Origin: Brevundimonas aurantiaca
GTDB taxonomy: Bacteria > Pseudomonadota > Alphaproteobacteria > Caulobacterales > Caulobacteraceae
NCBI RefSeq assembly: GCF_014199955.1
Contig: NZ_JACHOQ010000008.1
Coordinates: forward strand, 1-64,000
DNA: 64,000 nt
Reading direction: 5' to 3'
The stretch's first letter is position 1. Every line of letters begins with the position of its first letter. The notes under the pieces are model-generated. The model searched no databases. It was not told the origin of the DNA and was given only the letters and a program-made list of their open reading frames with translations. The position numbers and the translations under genes were made by a program. Shown one piece after another: positions 17,654 to 26,902 of this stretch.

Positions 17654-20600
17654 ATGCCATTCGCGCCACAATTCGACGCTCGCGCGTCGCTCATGATCGC
17701 CGTCAGCACCATCGCCCTGGCTTCGGCCGGAGCCGCCCACGCCCAGACGCGGCAGTTCAACGTGCCGGCCCAGCCCGCCGCGACCGGCGTGCCGGCCTTC
17801 GCCCGGCAGGCGGATCTCCAGCTCCTGGCGTCCTCTGACGCCGTGGCGGGGCAGCAGACCGGCGCGGTTCAGGGGGTCCTTACCGTGCAGCAGGGCCTGG
17901 ACCGACTGCTCGCCGGCACCAACCTCGTCGTCGCGTCCAACGACGGACGGACCGCCGTCCTCGCCCGCGACACCCGCGTCGCCCAGGGGGATGAGACGCA
18001 GGATCCGGTCTCTGAAGTCGACTCGATTGTGGTAACCGGTTTCCGCGCCTCGCTCAGCAGCGCCCTGACGACCAAGCGCCGCGCCAACGGCGTCGTGGAC
18101 GTCATCAAGGCCGAGGACATGGCCGACTTCCCGGACGCAAACCTGGCGGAATCCATCCAGCGGGTGCCGGGTGTCTCCATCGCCCGCGACGCCGGCGAGG
18201 GCCGACAGATCACCGTGCGCGGCCTGGGACCGCAGTTCACCCGTGTGCGCATCAACGGCGTGGAGGGTCAGAGCACGGCCTCGGGCACCGACAGCTCGGG
18301 CGGCGCCAACCGCAACCGCGCCTTCGATTTCAACGTCTTCGCCTCGGAACTCTTCAACAGCATCACCGTGCGCAAGACGGCCTCGGCCGAGACGGAGGAG
18401 GGCTCGCTCGGGGCGACGGTGGATCTGCAGACCGGCCGGCCCTTCGACTACGCCGGCGCCAACCTGGTCCTGTCGGGTCAATACGGCTACAATGATCTGT
18501 CGCAGGAATGGGACCCCCGGTTCGCCGCCCTGGCCAGCAACACCTGGATGGACGGCCGCCTGGGCGCCCTGGTCTCGGTCGCCTACACCAAGCGGCGTCT
18601 GCTGGAGGAAGGCCACGGGTCCGGCGGCTGGCTGAACGGAACCGAGGCGGGCGGATACAATCCGGCTTCACCCTTCGCCGATGCGCGCCGGGCGGACGTC
18701 TATTCGCCGCGCTTTCCCCGCTACGGCCGTCTGACCCATGATCAGGAGCGGCTGGGCCTGACGGGTTCGCTGCAGTTCCGCCCGCAGGAACAGACGCTGA
18801 TCAACCTTGATCTCCTCTATTCCGATTTCAAGGCGACGCGGCAGGAGAACTGGCTGGAAGCCCTGTCCTTCGCCCGCAACGCCTCCCAGGGCGGCCGGCC
18901 TGAAATCATCGTTCGCGACGGCGTCATCGATGCGAACGGCGACATGGTCTATGGTCTGTTCGACGACGTCGATGTGGAGACCGAAACCCGCTTTGACGAG
19001 CTGGACACCAAATACACCCAGGCGACGCTGAGCCTGGAGCACGACTTCAGCGATCGCTTCCGGGTGAAGGGTCTGGTCGGCTACTCCAAGTCGGACTTCG
19101 ACAATCCGATCCAGACCACGGTCATCCTGAACCGCGAGAATTCGGACAACTATTTCTACGACTACCGTGAGAACCGGAACGCGCCGCTGATCGGCTTCGG
19201 CTATGACGTCACCGATCCGCTGGCCTATAATTTCGGCGCCGCCCGCTCGGAAATCCGTCTGCGGCCTCAGGGCGTGACCAACACCATCAAGACGGCCCAG
19301 TTTGACGCCGGCTATGATTTCAATCCGTCCCTGACCCTGAAGGCCGGCGTCAACTACAAGGAATATGAGTTCGATTCCTGGGCCTTGGCGCGGGTCAACG
19401 AAGGCGTGGTGCCCCAGCTGCCGGCCGGGGTGACCCTGGCCAGCCTGACCGAACTGGTCAGCGGCTTCGGCCGGAACCTGGACGCGCCGGCCGGAACGGT
19501 CACCAGCTGGATCGCGCCGAACCTTCAGGCCTTCGCGGACCTGTTCGACATCTACAGCAACACGGGCCTGTTCGAGCTGAGCGGGGCGTCCAACAGCAAT
19601 GCGCGCGGCAATATCCGCAGCGTGACGGAGAAGGATTCGGCCGCCTATCTGCAACTGGACTTCAGCACCGAACTGGCGGGCGTGCCGATCCGCGGCGACG
19701 TGGGGGTGCGCTATGTGAAGACGGAACAGAGCTCGACCGGCTATCAGCTGGTCGCCGGAGCGGCGCAGCAGACGACGGTGGACCGCGACTATGACGACGT
19801 CCTGCCCGCCCTGAACGTCACTGCTGAAGTGACGCCGGACTTCCTGGTCCGCTTCGGCGCGGCCAAGGTCATGACCCGCCCGAACCTGGGCAGTGTCACG
19901 CCCGGCGGCAGCCTCAGCACCGTGGGCGTCTTCAGCGTCAGCTCGGGCAACCCCTATCTGGACCCCATCCGGGCCACCACCTACGACCTTTCGGCCGAGT
20001 GGTATTTCGCGCCGGAAGCCCTGCTGTCGGTCGGTCTGTTCTACAAGGACATCGACAGCTACATTCAGACGTCCAGGACCTCGCGCCCGTTCAATGAGTC
20101 GGGTCTGCCGCTCGAACTGCTGAACGGCCTGGGGGTCTCGCCCAGCGACGTCTTCCTGTTCAGCCAGCCGGTCAACACCGAGGGCGGTCCGCTGAAGGGG
20201 ATCGAAGTCAGCTACCAGCAGCCGTTCAGCTTCCTGCCGGGACCCTTCGACAATCTGGACGCCATCTTCAACGTCACCCTGGTCGATTCCAAGATCAGCT
20301 ATATCTCGTCGCGGTCCCCGACCGGCTTTGTCGAGAACGACCTGATCGGCCTGTCGAAAACGGCCTATAACGCCACCCTCTATTATGAGGACGATCGGTT
20401 CAGCGCCCGCGTCTCGGCCGCCTACCGCGACCGCTATCTGACGGCCGTGCCCAGCGGGACCAGCACCAACGACATCGACGGGGTGCGCGACATCGTCACG
20501 GTGGACGCCTCGGCCTCATACGCCCTGAACGACCGCATCAAGCTGACGTTCGAAGGGCTGAACCTGACCGACGCCTTCAACGAGCAATATACGGACAGCC

Positions 20601-20671
20601 GTCGCGACAGCATCTACGTCTATTCGCACACCGGCCGGCAGTACAACTTCGGCGTCCGCTACAGCTTCTAG
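17654..20671 (+). CDS. TonB-dependent transducer with STN domain
   Basis: A 1005-residue outer-membrane receptor with a signalling extension. The start at 17654 has GGAGGG seven bases upstream and gives a signal peptide ending near residue 30. An STN (secretin/TonB short N-terminal) domain covers roughly residues 35-100 (FARQADLQLLASSDAV to LDRLLAGTNLVV). The TonB box and plug start at VDSIVVTGFRASLSSAL near residue 120. The barrel ends with the intact TGRQYNFGVRYSF. The STN domain is what contacts a FecR-type regulator, and the sigma/anti-sigma pair lies immediately upstream. The likely ligand is a pectin oligosaccharide (inference). Confidence 0.92.
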   Translation: MPFAPQFDARASLMIAVSTIALASAGAAHAQTRQFNVPAQPAATGVPAFARQADLQLLASSDAVAGQQTGAVQGVLTVQQGLDRLLAGTNLVVASNDGRTAVLARDTRVAQGDETQDPVSEVDSIVVTGFRASLSSALTTKRRANGVVDVIKAEDMADFPDANLAESIQRVPGVSIARDAGEGRQITVRGLGPQFTRVRINGVEGQSTASGTDSSGGANRNRAFDFNVFASELFNSITVRKTASAETEEGSLGATVDLQTGRPFDYAGANLVLSGQYGYNDLSQEWDPRFAALASNTWMDGRLGALVSVAYTKRRLLEEGHGSGGWLNGTEAGGYNPASPFADARRADVYSPRFPRYGRLTHDQERLGLTGSLQFRPQEQTLINLDLLYSDFKATRQENWLEALSFARNASQGGRPEIIVRDGVIDANGDMVYGLFDDVDVETETRFDELDTKYTQATLSLEHDFSDRFRVKGLVGYSKSDFDNPIQTTVILNRENSDNYFYDYRENRNAPLIGFGYDVTDPLAYNFGAARSEIRLRPQGVTNTIKTAQFDAGYDFNPSLTLKAGVNYKEYEFDSWALARVNEGVVPQLPAGVTLASLTELVSGFGRNLDAPAGTVTSWIAPNLQAFADLFDIYSNTGLFELSGASNSNARGNIRSVTEKDSAAYLQLDFSTELAGVPIRGDVGVRYVKTEQSSTGYQLVAGAAQQTTVDRDYDDVLPALNVTAEVTPDFLVRFGAAKVMTRPNLGSVTPGGSLSTVGVFSVSSGNPYLDPIRATTYDLSAEWYFAPEALLSVGLFYKDIDSYIQTSRTSRPFNESGLPLELLNGLGVSPSDVFLFSQPVNTEGGPLKGIEVSYQQPFSFLPGPFDNLDAIFNVTLVDSKISYISSRSPTGFVENDLIGLSKTAYNATLYYEDDRFSARVSAAYRDRYLTAVPSGTSTNDIDGVRDIVTVDASASYALNDRIKLTFEGLNLTDAFNEQYTDSRRDSIYVYSHTGRQYNFGVRYSF

Positions 20672-20694
20672 TCATCCTCTCCCCTCCCGAGGAT

Positions 20695-20730
20695 GGGCGT
20701 CGGCCGGTTCGCCGGTCGGCGCCCGCTTTT
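20695..20730 (+). terminator. Strong terminator after the TonB transducer
   Basis: A 13-bp GC stem with two G-U pairs (20695-20707 with 20712-20724) closes on a TTCG tetraloop and is followed by GCTTTT. It separates the receptor from the pectin methylesterase gene. Confidence 0.75.
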
Positions 20731-20744
20731 CATTCGGAGACGCC

Positions 20745-21854
20745 ATGAACCCGCTGCTTCATCGTCGTTCTGTCCTGGCCGCCGGCGCCGCCTTGCCGCT
20801 CGCGACGGTCGGTCCGCCCGCCTGGTCGAGGGCGCGGGCCTATGATGCGGTGGTCGCCAAACCCGCCTCGGGGCGGACCTTCGCCGCCCCGGCCTATTCC
20901 AGCCTGTCGGCCGCCATCGCCGCCGCCCCGGCGAACGGGACGCGGCCGTTCCGCATCCTGATCACGCGCGGGATCTGGACCGAACAGGTGGTGGTGGACA
21001 AGCCCTTCGTCCATCTGATCGGTGAAGACCGCAGCGGTTCAGTGATCAACCATCTGGCCGCCTCCGGTCTGGCGGCGCCGGACGGGCGGCCCTGGGGCAC
21101 CTTCCGCACTGCGACTCTGTTCGTCCGCGCCCCGGATTTTCACGCCGAGACCCTGACGATCAACAACGCCTTCGACGGCCTGGCGGAGATGACCAAGTCG
21201 AACGGCCTGCATTCTCACAACGGCGCCGGCCCTCAGGCGGTCGCCCTGATGATGGACAAGGGCTCCGACCGGGCGGTGGTGCGCGCCTGCGACATCCTCA
21301 GCTACCAGGACACCCTGTTCCCCGATGCGGGATCGACCCTGTTCGACCGTTGTCTGATCACGGGCAGCTATGACTTCATCTTCGGCGGCGGGCGCGCCTG
21401 GTTCGAAGGCTGCGAAATCCGATCGCGCACACGTCCGGCCGATCCGATCGAGGGTTACGTCACCGCGCCCAGCACCCCGATCGATCAGCCGTTCGGCTTC
21501 GTCTTCAAAGACTGCCGCCTGACCAAGGACGCCGATGTTCGTCCGGGCTCGGTCTTTTTGGGCCGACCCTGGCGGCCGTCCAGCGCCTTTCCCGATGGGC
21601 GATACGGCGATCCCCGTTACGTCGGCGCGGCCGCCTTTCTGGACTGCTGGATGGATGACCACATCGCCCGGCAGGGCTGGACGGAGATGTGGTACACGGG
21701 GCGCGACGGCAATCCGCGCACCATGCTTCAGCCGGAGGAGGCGCGCTTCGCGACCTTCGGCTCGACCGGACCGGGCGCCGCCGACTTCGGGCGGGGGCGT
21801 CGCCTGTCTGCAGACGAGGCCGGGCGCATCACGCGATCAGCCGTGCTGGGCTGA
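20745..21854 (+). CDS. Pectin methylesterase (CE8)
   Basis: A 369-residue secreted esterase that removes methyl groups from homogalacturonan so that pectate lyase can act. The N-terminus HRRSVLAAGAALPLATVG is a Tat-like signal. Catalytic motifs are present: YQDTLF (187-192, Asp189), GSYDFIFG (207-214, Asp210) and GRPW (273-276). GSYDFIFG replaces the more usual GTVDFIFG, but the aspartate is kept. The 3' end overlaps the convergent glycosidase gene by 26 bp. Confidence 0.92.
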   Translation: MNPLLHRRSVLAAGAALPLATVGPPAWSRARAYDAVVAKPASGRTFAAPAYSSLSAAIAAAPANGTRPFRILITRGIWTEQVVVDKPFVHLIGEDRSGSVINHLAASGLAAPDGRPWGTFRTATLFVRAPDFHAETLTINNAFDGLAEMTKSNGLHSHNGAGPQAVALMMDKGSDRAVVRACDILSYQDTLFPDAGSTLFDRCLITGSYDFIFGGGRAWFEGCEIRSRTRPADPIEGYVTAPSTPIDQPFGFVFKDCRLTKDADVRPGSVFLGRPWRPSSAFPDGRYGDPRYVGAAAFLDCWMDDHIARQGWTEMWYTGRDGNPRTMLQPEEARFATFGSTGPGAADFGRGRRLSADEAGRITRSAVLG

Positions 21855-22761
21855 TCGCCGCATCCTGAGGTCTGGCCGGCGCATAGCGGGCGGTCATCTC
21901 GGCGCAGAAGTCTGCGAACTCTTCGGCGACCTGCGGCGGGCTGGTGTGGTGGGGCTCCAAGCCGCGATGCTCGGGCGTGAAGCAGAAGGTCACGGTCACG
22001 TCGAAATCGGCTAAGGTCTCCATCTGCCGGTCGAACCAATCCAGGGCGCCGTCGCGATAACGGTCCGCCCAGGATAGGCCGGTGCGCAGCCGACGCACGC
22101 CCAGGCCCTTCAGCCATCGGACCGCATCGTCCAGCCTGTGATCCTGGAAGTGAAACCACTGGCAGACCCCCATGTCGGCCGCATAGGGCCGGAAGGCCTC
22201 CAGCGCCGGCTTGGGCGAGCCGTCCTCGCGCAACAGGCCCATGTGGAAGTGCCGGTAGTAGGACGACCCCTCAGCCTCCCGATGCCGTGTCGTGGCCTCC
22301 CAGGTGCGGGGCAGGTCGTACAGGCTGTACCAGTGGATGCGGGGCGCCTTGCCGATCAGCAGTTCGGCGGTCTTTTTCACACCCCAGGCCTGAACCTCTT
22401 CGGAGCCGAAGGCGGAGACCCCGACCTCCGTCACCCAGACCGGCTTGTCGGTGACCGCCTTGATCTCGTCAATTCGCGCGGGCCATTCGTCGATGGGCCA
22501 CAGGTTCCAGTCCAGGGGAAAACCATGGACGGCGACCACGTCGATCGCCTCCATCACCCCCATCTCCTCCAGTCGCCGAACGAAGGAAGGGTCGATGGGG
22601 GACATCCCGCCCAGGACGCGGGTCACCGTGGAGTTCTCGGCCCGGACAGCGGTCCCGGTCAGCCGCGTCATCTCGGCGAAACGCGCCCATTCGGGGTCCA
22701 GCAGGGGGTCCCAGTGGGACTTGTTGTTCGGTTCGTTCCAGATTTTGACGGCCTCGATCAT
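21829..22761 (-). CDS. Circularly permuted clan GH-A glycosidase (beta-xylosidase-like)
   Basis: A 310-residue (beta/alpha)8-type protein without a signal peptide. It begins at what is normally strand 4: VKIWNEPNN holds the acid/base Glu10. Strand 6 VVAVHGFP, strand 7 PVWVTEVG with nucleophile Glu112, and strand 8 RIHWYSLYDL follow. After residue 195 come segments that belong at the front of such barrels: WFHFQDHRLDDAVRWLKGLG, RRLRTGLSWAD and VTVTFCFTPEHRG, ending in the helix EEFADFCAEMTARYA that normally precedes the NEP motif. The strand order 4-8 then 1-3 indicates circular permutation. It is last in the cyclitol/glycan minus-strand unit and overlaps the methyltransferase gene by 4 bp. 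Confidence 0.75.
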   Translation of the reverse strand: MIEAVKIWNEPNNKSHWDPLLDPEWARFAEMTRLTGTAVRAENSTVTRVLGGMSPIDPSFVRRLEEMGVMEAIDVVAVHGFPLDWNLWPIDEWPARIDEIKAVTDKPVWVTEVGVSAFGSEEVQAWGVKKTAELLIGKAPRIHWYSLYDLPRTWEATTRHREAEGSSYYRHFHMGLLREDGSPKPALEAFRPYAADMGVCQWFHFQDHRLDDAVRWLKGLGVRRLRTGLSWADRYRDGALDWFDRQMETLADFDVTVTFCFTPEHRGLEPHHTSPPQVAEEFADFCAEMTARYAPARPQDAAISPARLIA

Positions 22762-23549
22762 CGGCGCGGCTCCTTGGTCTTGTCATGGCCGTTGAGGGGC
22801 GAGCGGGCGGGATAGACGGCGCCGGCCTCGGTCGGCCGTTCTGTGCGGCGACACAGGAAGACTTCCTCCTCCGGTCGATCCAGCACCTGGAACCCCGCGC
22901 TGCGCAGCATGGCCGCGCTGGCCGAGGCGTTGGGCGCCCACCAGTTGGTCCAGTCTCCGGCGTAGCGGTGCTCGATGAAGTGCAGCTTCGGATAGTCGGG
23001 CCGGTCGAAATGGGCCGTCTGGCTGAAGTCGTAGTCGATTTCGGGTTCAAAGATGTCGTTTGCGCCGCGTTGCATCGACTGGAACAGAAGCAGGTCGTCG
23101 GCCACGTGCTCGTGGATCAGGTCCAGCGCCAGCAGCGGGTGGCGCAGGTGGTAGAGGACGCCCATGAAGATGACGAGGTCGAACCGTTCGCCGAGTTTGG
23201 CCAAGTCGTAGACGGACAGTTTGCGGAACTCGATATCCGCGTCTTCGACCTCGGCGGCGAGCCGCGCCTGGTCCAGATAGCGGTCGTCGAAATCGACGCC
23301 CAGCACCCGGTTCGCCCCCCGCCGCTTCATCTCCAGCGAGTAGAAGCCGGCGTTGCAGCCGATATCGAGCACGCTGCGGCCGCTCAGATCATCGGGGATC
23401 ACATGGGCGAAGCGGGCGAACTTGTTGGCGGGATAGTCGTGGAGGAAGTGATCCGGCGCGGTGCGAACCCCCTTCAGCTCCATATTGTGAAACCAGGGGC
23501 CGAGTTCGGCCACCCGAGCGCGAACCTGCGCGGCGCTGAGTTCAGCCAT
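22758..23549 (-). CDS. SAM-dependent methyltransferase (TIGR04290-like)
   Basis: A 263-residue class I methyltransferase. VLDIGCNAGFYSLEMKRRGA is the SAM-binding motif I, VLGVDFDDRYLDQA is motif II, and FDLVIFMGVLYHLRHPLLALD is typical of the CmoB-like family. The C-terminal block FIEHRYAGDWTNWWAPN matches the little-studied TIGR04290 group, as far as I can recall. The start at 23549 has GAGG six bases upstream; an ATG four codons earlier does not. It is coupled to the phosphatase (8-bp overlap) and the glycosidase (4-bp overlap). The acceptor is unknown; a cyclitol or sugar hydroxyl is plausible from context. Confidence 0.75.
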   Translation of the reverse strand: MAELSAAQVRARVAELGPWFHNMELKGVRTAPDHFLHDYPANKFARFAHVIPDDLSGRSVLDIGCNAGFYSLEMKRRGANRVLGVDFDDRYLDQARLAAEVEDADIEFRKLSVYDLAKLGERFDLVIFMGVLYHLRHPLLALDLIHEHVADDLLLFQSMQRGANDIFEPEIDYDFSQTAHFDRPDYPKLHFIEHRYAGDWTNWWAPNASASAAMLRSAGFQVLDRPEEEVFLCRRTERPTEAGAVYPARSPLNGHDKTKEPRR

Positions 23550-24125
23550 GCGGAACCTCATTCAGGCGAAGAAGGGACAGGTGTTCCGGCGTCGCCGAGA
23601 CGGTGGTGATCGAGCCCGGCGCGATCTCGAACCGATCGTGGTGTCGCAGCGAAAGCCCCAGAGTCAGGGCGACGACCGACTTGATCACGTCGGCGTGGCT
23701 GACCGCCGCCACGGCTCCGGCGTCGGCGGCCGCCATCGTCTCCAGCCAGCGGGACAGGCGGCCTTGGACCTCCAGCATCGACTCTCCGTTCGGCGCCCGC
23801 CCCTGGTCTCGAGCGGCGTTCCACCGGCGCCATTCGGGCAGGGCGTCCAGTTGGGCGAAATCCCGGCCGGTCCAGTCCCCGAAATCAATCTCGTTCAAGG
23901 CGGTTTCCTCTTCGAGCCGCCCAGAGTGGGCGGCGGCTATCACGGCGGCGGTCTCTCGCGTCCGGTCCAGGGGGCTGGTCAGCACCCGATCAAGTCGGGG
24001 GAGGACGCGCGCCAAAGCCTCGGCTTGACGTCTTCCTGTGTCGCTCAGACCCACGCCAGGAGTGCGTCCGCAAAGCCGTCGGGACACAAGGTCGTGGGCT
24101 CCGTGTCGGATCAGGTGGATGATCG

Positions 24126-24129
<4 letters not shown>
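23542..24129 (-). CDS. Histidine phosphatase family protein
   Basis: A 195-residue phosphoglycerate-mutase-like phosphatase. The catalytic LIRHGAHD (RHG at 8-10) opens the protein, [11 protein letters not shown] carries the second arginine, the acid residue is in [12 protein letters not shown], and AVSHADVIK holds the second histidine. The GTG start overlaps the stop of the inositol-3-phosphate synthase gene (GTGA). Because it is translationally coupled to that gene, it may dephosphorylate inositol 3-phosphate or a later phosphorylated intermediate (inference). Confidence 0.82.
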
Positions 24130-25241
<1,112 letters not shown>

Positions 25242-25376
25242 TGGCTGGTCCCTTCGCCGTTCCGCGACCCGATCGGCCGCAGCAAGAGGAAGGATCTACA
25301 AAGCTCCTGGTTCCGTGAAATGGCCAAGTATCCGTCAGATCAAGGATCGAAGCGGACGATATATGTTCTTGTGTCG

Positions 25377-25440
25377 AATTTTGAACATTGAAAGAAAAGG
25401 CGGAAAGGGAAGTGCTAGCGCAATATGTTCAAAATTGAAC
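25377..25440. promoter_or_regulatory. Divergent control region with 12-bp inverted repeat
   Basis: The 265-bp gap 25242-25506 is clearly AT-richer than its surroundings. AATTTTGAACAT (25377-25388) recurs as its exact reverse complement at 25425-25436, 36 bp apart. The second copy is also part of a local dyad GTTCAA-AA-TTGAAC (25427-25440), and a further ATGTTC occurs at 25363-25368. Repeated half-sites between divergent halves of one cluster suggest a shared regulator; none is encoded in the cluster. Confidence 0.55.
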
Positions 25441-25506
25441 GCTCCGAATATCGGAACAGATGGGTAGAAGAAGCTGTTGCTCGGGTGAACCTGCCGGAGC
25501 TGCACC

Positions 25507-25776
25507 ATGTCCGAAGCGAACCGCCTGACTGATCATGACGACATCCGCGCCTGGGCCGAGGCCCGCGGCGCCAGGCCTTCTCGCGTGGCCAGCACGGCCG
25601 ACGCCGACGGCGGCGGGGTGCTGAGGTTCGACTTCGGCGACAAGGAAGAGGCGCTGGAGGAGATCTCCTGGGACGACTTCTTCCGCATCTTCGAAGACAG
25701 CGACCTGGCCTTGCTTGCGCAGGACCATACGAGCGGCGGCGAAACGAGCCGCTTCTCCAAGTTCGTGCAGCGCTGA
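25507..25776 (+). CDS. Small conserved acidic protein
   Basis: An 89-residue protein with no signal peptide or membrane segment. Key segments are TDHDDIRAWAEARGARPS, VLRFDFGDKEEALEEISWDDFF and TSRFSKFVQR. It resembles a family of about 90 residues that is sometimes labelled '1,4-alpha-glucan branching enzyme' in databases, although it is far too short to be one; I regard the function as unknown. It starts the plus-strand half of the cluster, 13 bp ahead of the first epimerase. Confidence 0.7.
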   Translation: MSEANRLTDHDDIRAWAEARGARPSRVASTADADGGGVLRFDFGDKEEALEEISWDDFFRIFEDSDLALLAQDHTSGGETSRFSKFVQR

Positions 25777-25789
25777 GCCGGAGATCCCC

Positions 25790-26902
25790 ATGGCGAACAC
25801 TGTCCTGATCACCGGCGGCGCGGGCTTCGTCGGCCGTCATCTCGCCCGATCCCTGCTTGAACAAGGCCACAGGGTGAGGGCGCTGGACAGCCTGATCGAG
25901 CAGGTTCACCCCACTGGCGCGCGGCCCGACGAACTGGACCCCGAGGTCGAACTGGTGGTCGGCGACATTCGCGACGAGGACCGGGTCCGGGCGGCGCTTC
26001 AGGGGGTGGACAAGGTCGTTCACCTCGCCGCGGAGGTCGGCGTCGGCCAGAGCATGTATGCGATCGACCGCTATACCTCGGTCAACGATTACGGCACGGC
26101 GGTGCTGTTCCAGCAGTTGATCGACCAGCCCGTGCAGCGGGTGGTCGTCGCCTCCTCAATGAGCATCTACGGCGAGGGCCTGTACCGAACTGAAGACGGC
26201 GATCTGCGTCAGGAGGTGGTGCGCGGCGCCCGCAACCCGGACGGCTCATGGGACCCCACGGACGACCAAGGGCGGGCGCTGATCCCCGTGCCGACGCCAG
26301 AGACCAAGTCGCCGGCGCTGAAGAGCGTCTATGCGATCAACAAATTCGTTCAGGAACGGCTCACCCTGACCCTGACGGCCCAATACGGGATGGAAAGCTG
26401 CGCCCTGCGGCTCTGGAACATCTACGGGCCGGGGCAGGCCCTTTCCAATCCCTACACCGGCGTCCTGGCCATCTTCGCCTCCCGCATCGCCAACGGTCAG
26501 TCGCCGATGGTGTTCGAGGACGGCCGTCAGAGACGCGACTTCGTGCATGTCTCGGACGTGGCGCGCGCCTTCCTTCTGGCGCTGGAGAAGCCGGACGCGA
26601 ATGGGCAGGTCTTCAACATCGGCTCTGGGGAGGACCGCACCGTCGAGGACGTGGCGCGGCTGCAGGCGGCCTCGATGGGGCGGCCGGATATCGAACCCCT
26701 GATCACCAACAAGGCCAGGGCAGGCGACATCCGCCACAATATTCCCGATCTGACGAAGGCCCGCGAGGAACTCGGCTATGAGTCGCGTCAGGACTTCGCG
26801 GCAGGTCTTGAGGAACTGGCCGAATGGGTGGCGCGCCAGGAAGCCCAGGACCGGGTTGATCAGGCGCGCGGCGAGCTGGAACGTCGGGGGCTGGTCGCAT
26901 GA
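25790..26902 (+). CDS. NAD-dependent sugar-nucleotide epimerase/dehydratase
   Basis: A 370-residue extended SDR. VLITGGAGFVGRHLA binds NAD, VASSMSIYGEG contains the active-site serine region, and YAINKF is the Tyr-x3-Lys pair. The C-terminal half carries FNIGSGEDRTVEDVA, normal for UDP-hexose 4-epimerase relatives. A C-terminal tail rich in Arg/Glu/Gln (about 345-370) looks helical. GGAG lies just before the start at 25790. The exact sugar is not deducible. Confidence 0.82.
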   Translation: MANTVLITGGAGFVGRHLARSLLEQGHRVRALDSLIEQVHPTGARPDELDPEVELVVGDIRDEDRVRAALQGVDKVVHLAAEVGVGQSMYAIDRYTSVNDYGTAVLFQQLIDQPVQRVVVASSMSIYGEGLYRTEDGDLRQEVVRGARNPDGSWDPTDDQGRALIPVPTPETKSPALKSVYAINKFVQERLTLTLTAQYGMESCALRLWNIYGPGQALSNPYTGVLAIFASRIANGQSPMVFEDGRQRRDFVHVSDVARAFLLALEKPDANGQVFNIGSGEDRTVEDVARLQAASMGRPDIEPLITNKARAGDIRHNIPDLTKAREELGYESRQDFAAGLEELAEWVARQEAQDRVDQARGELERRGLVA

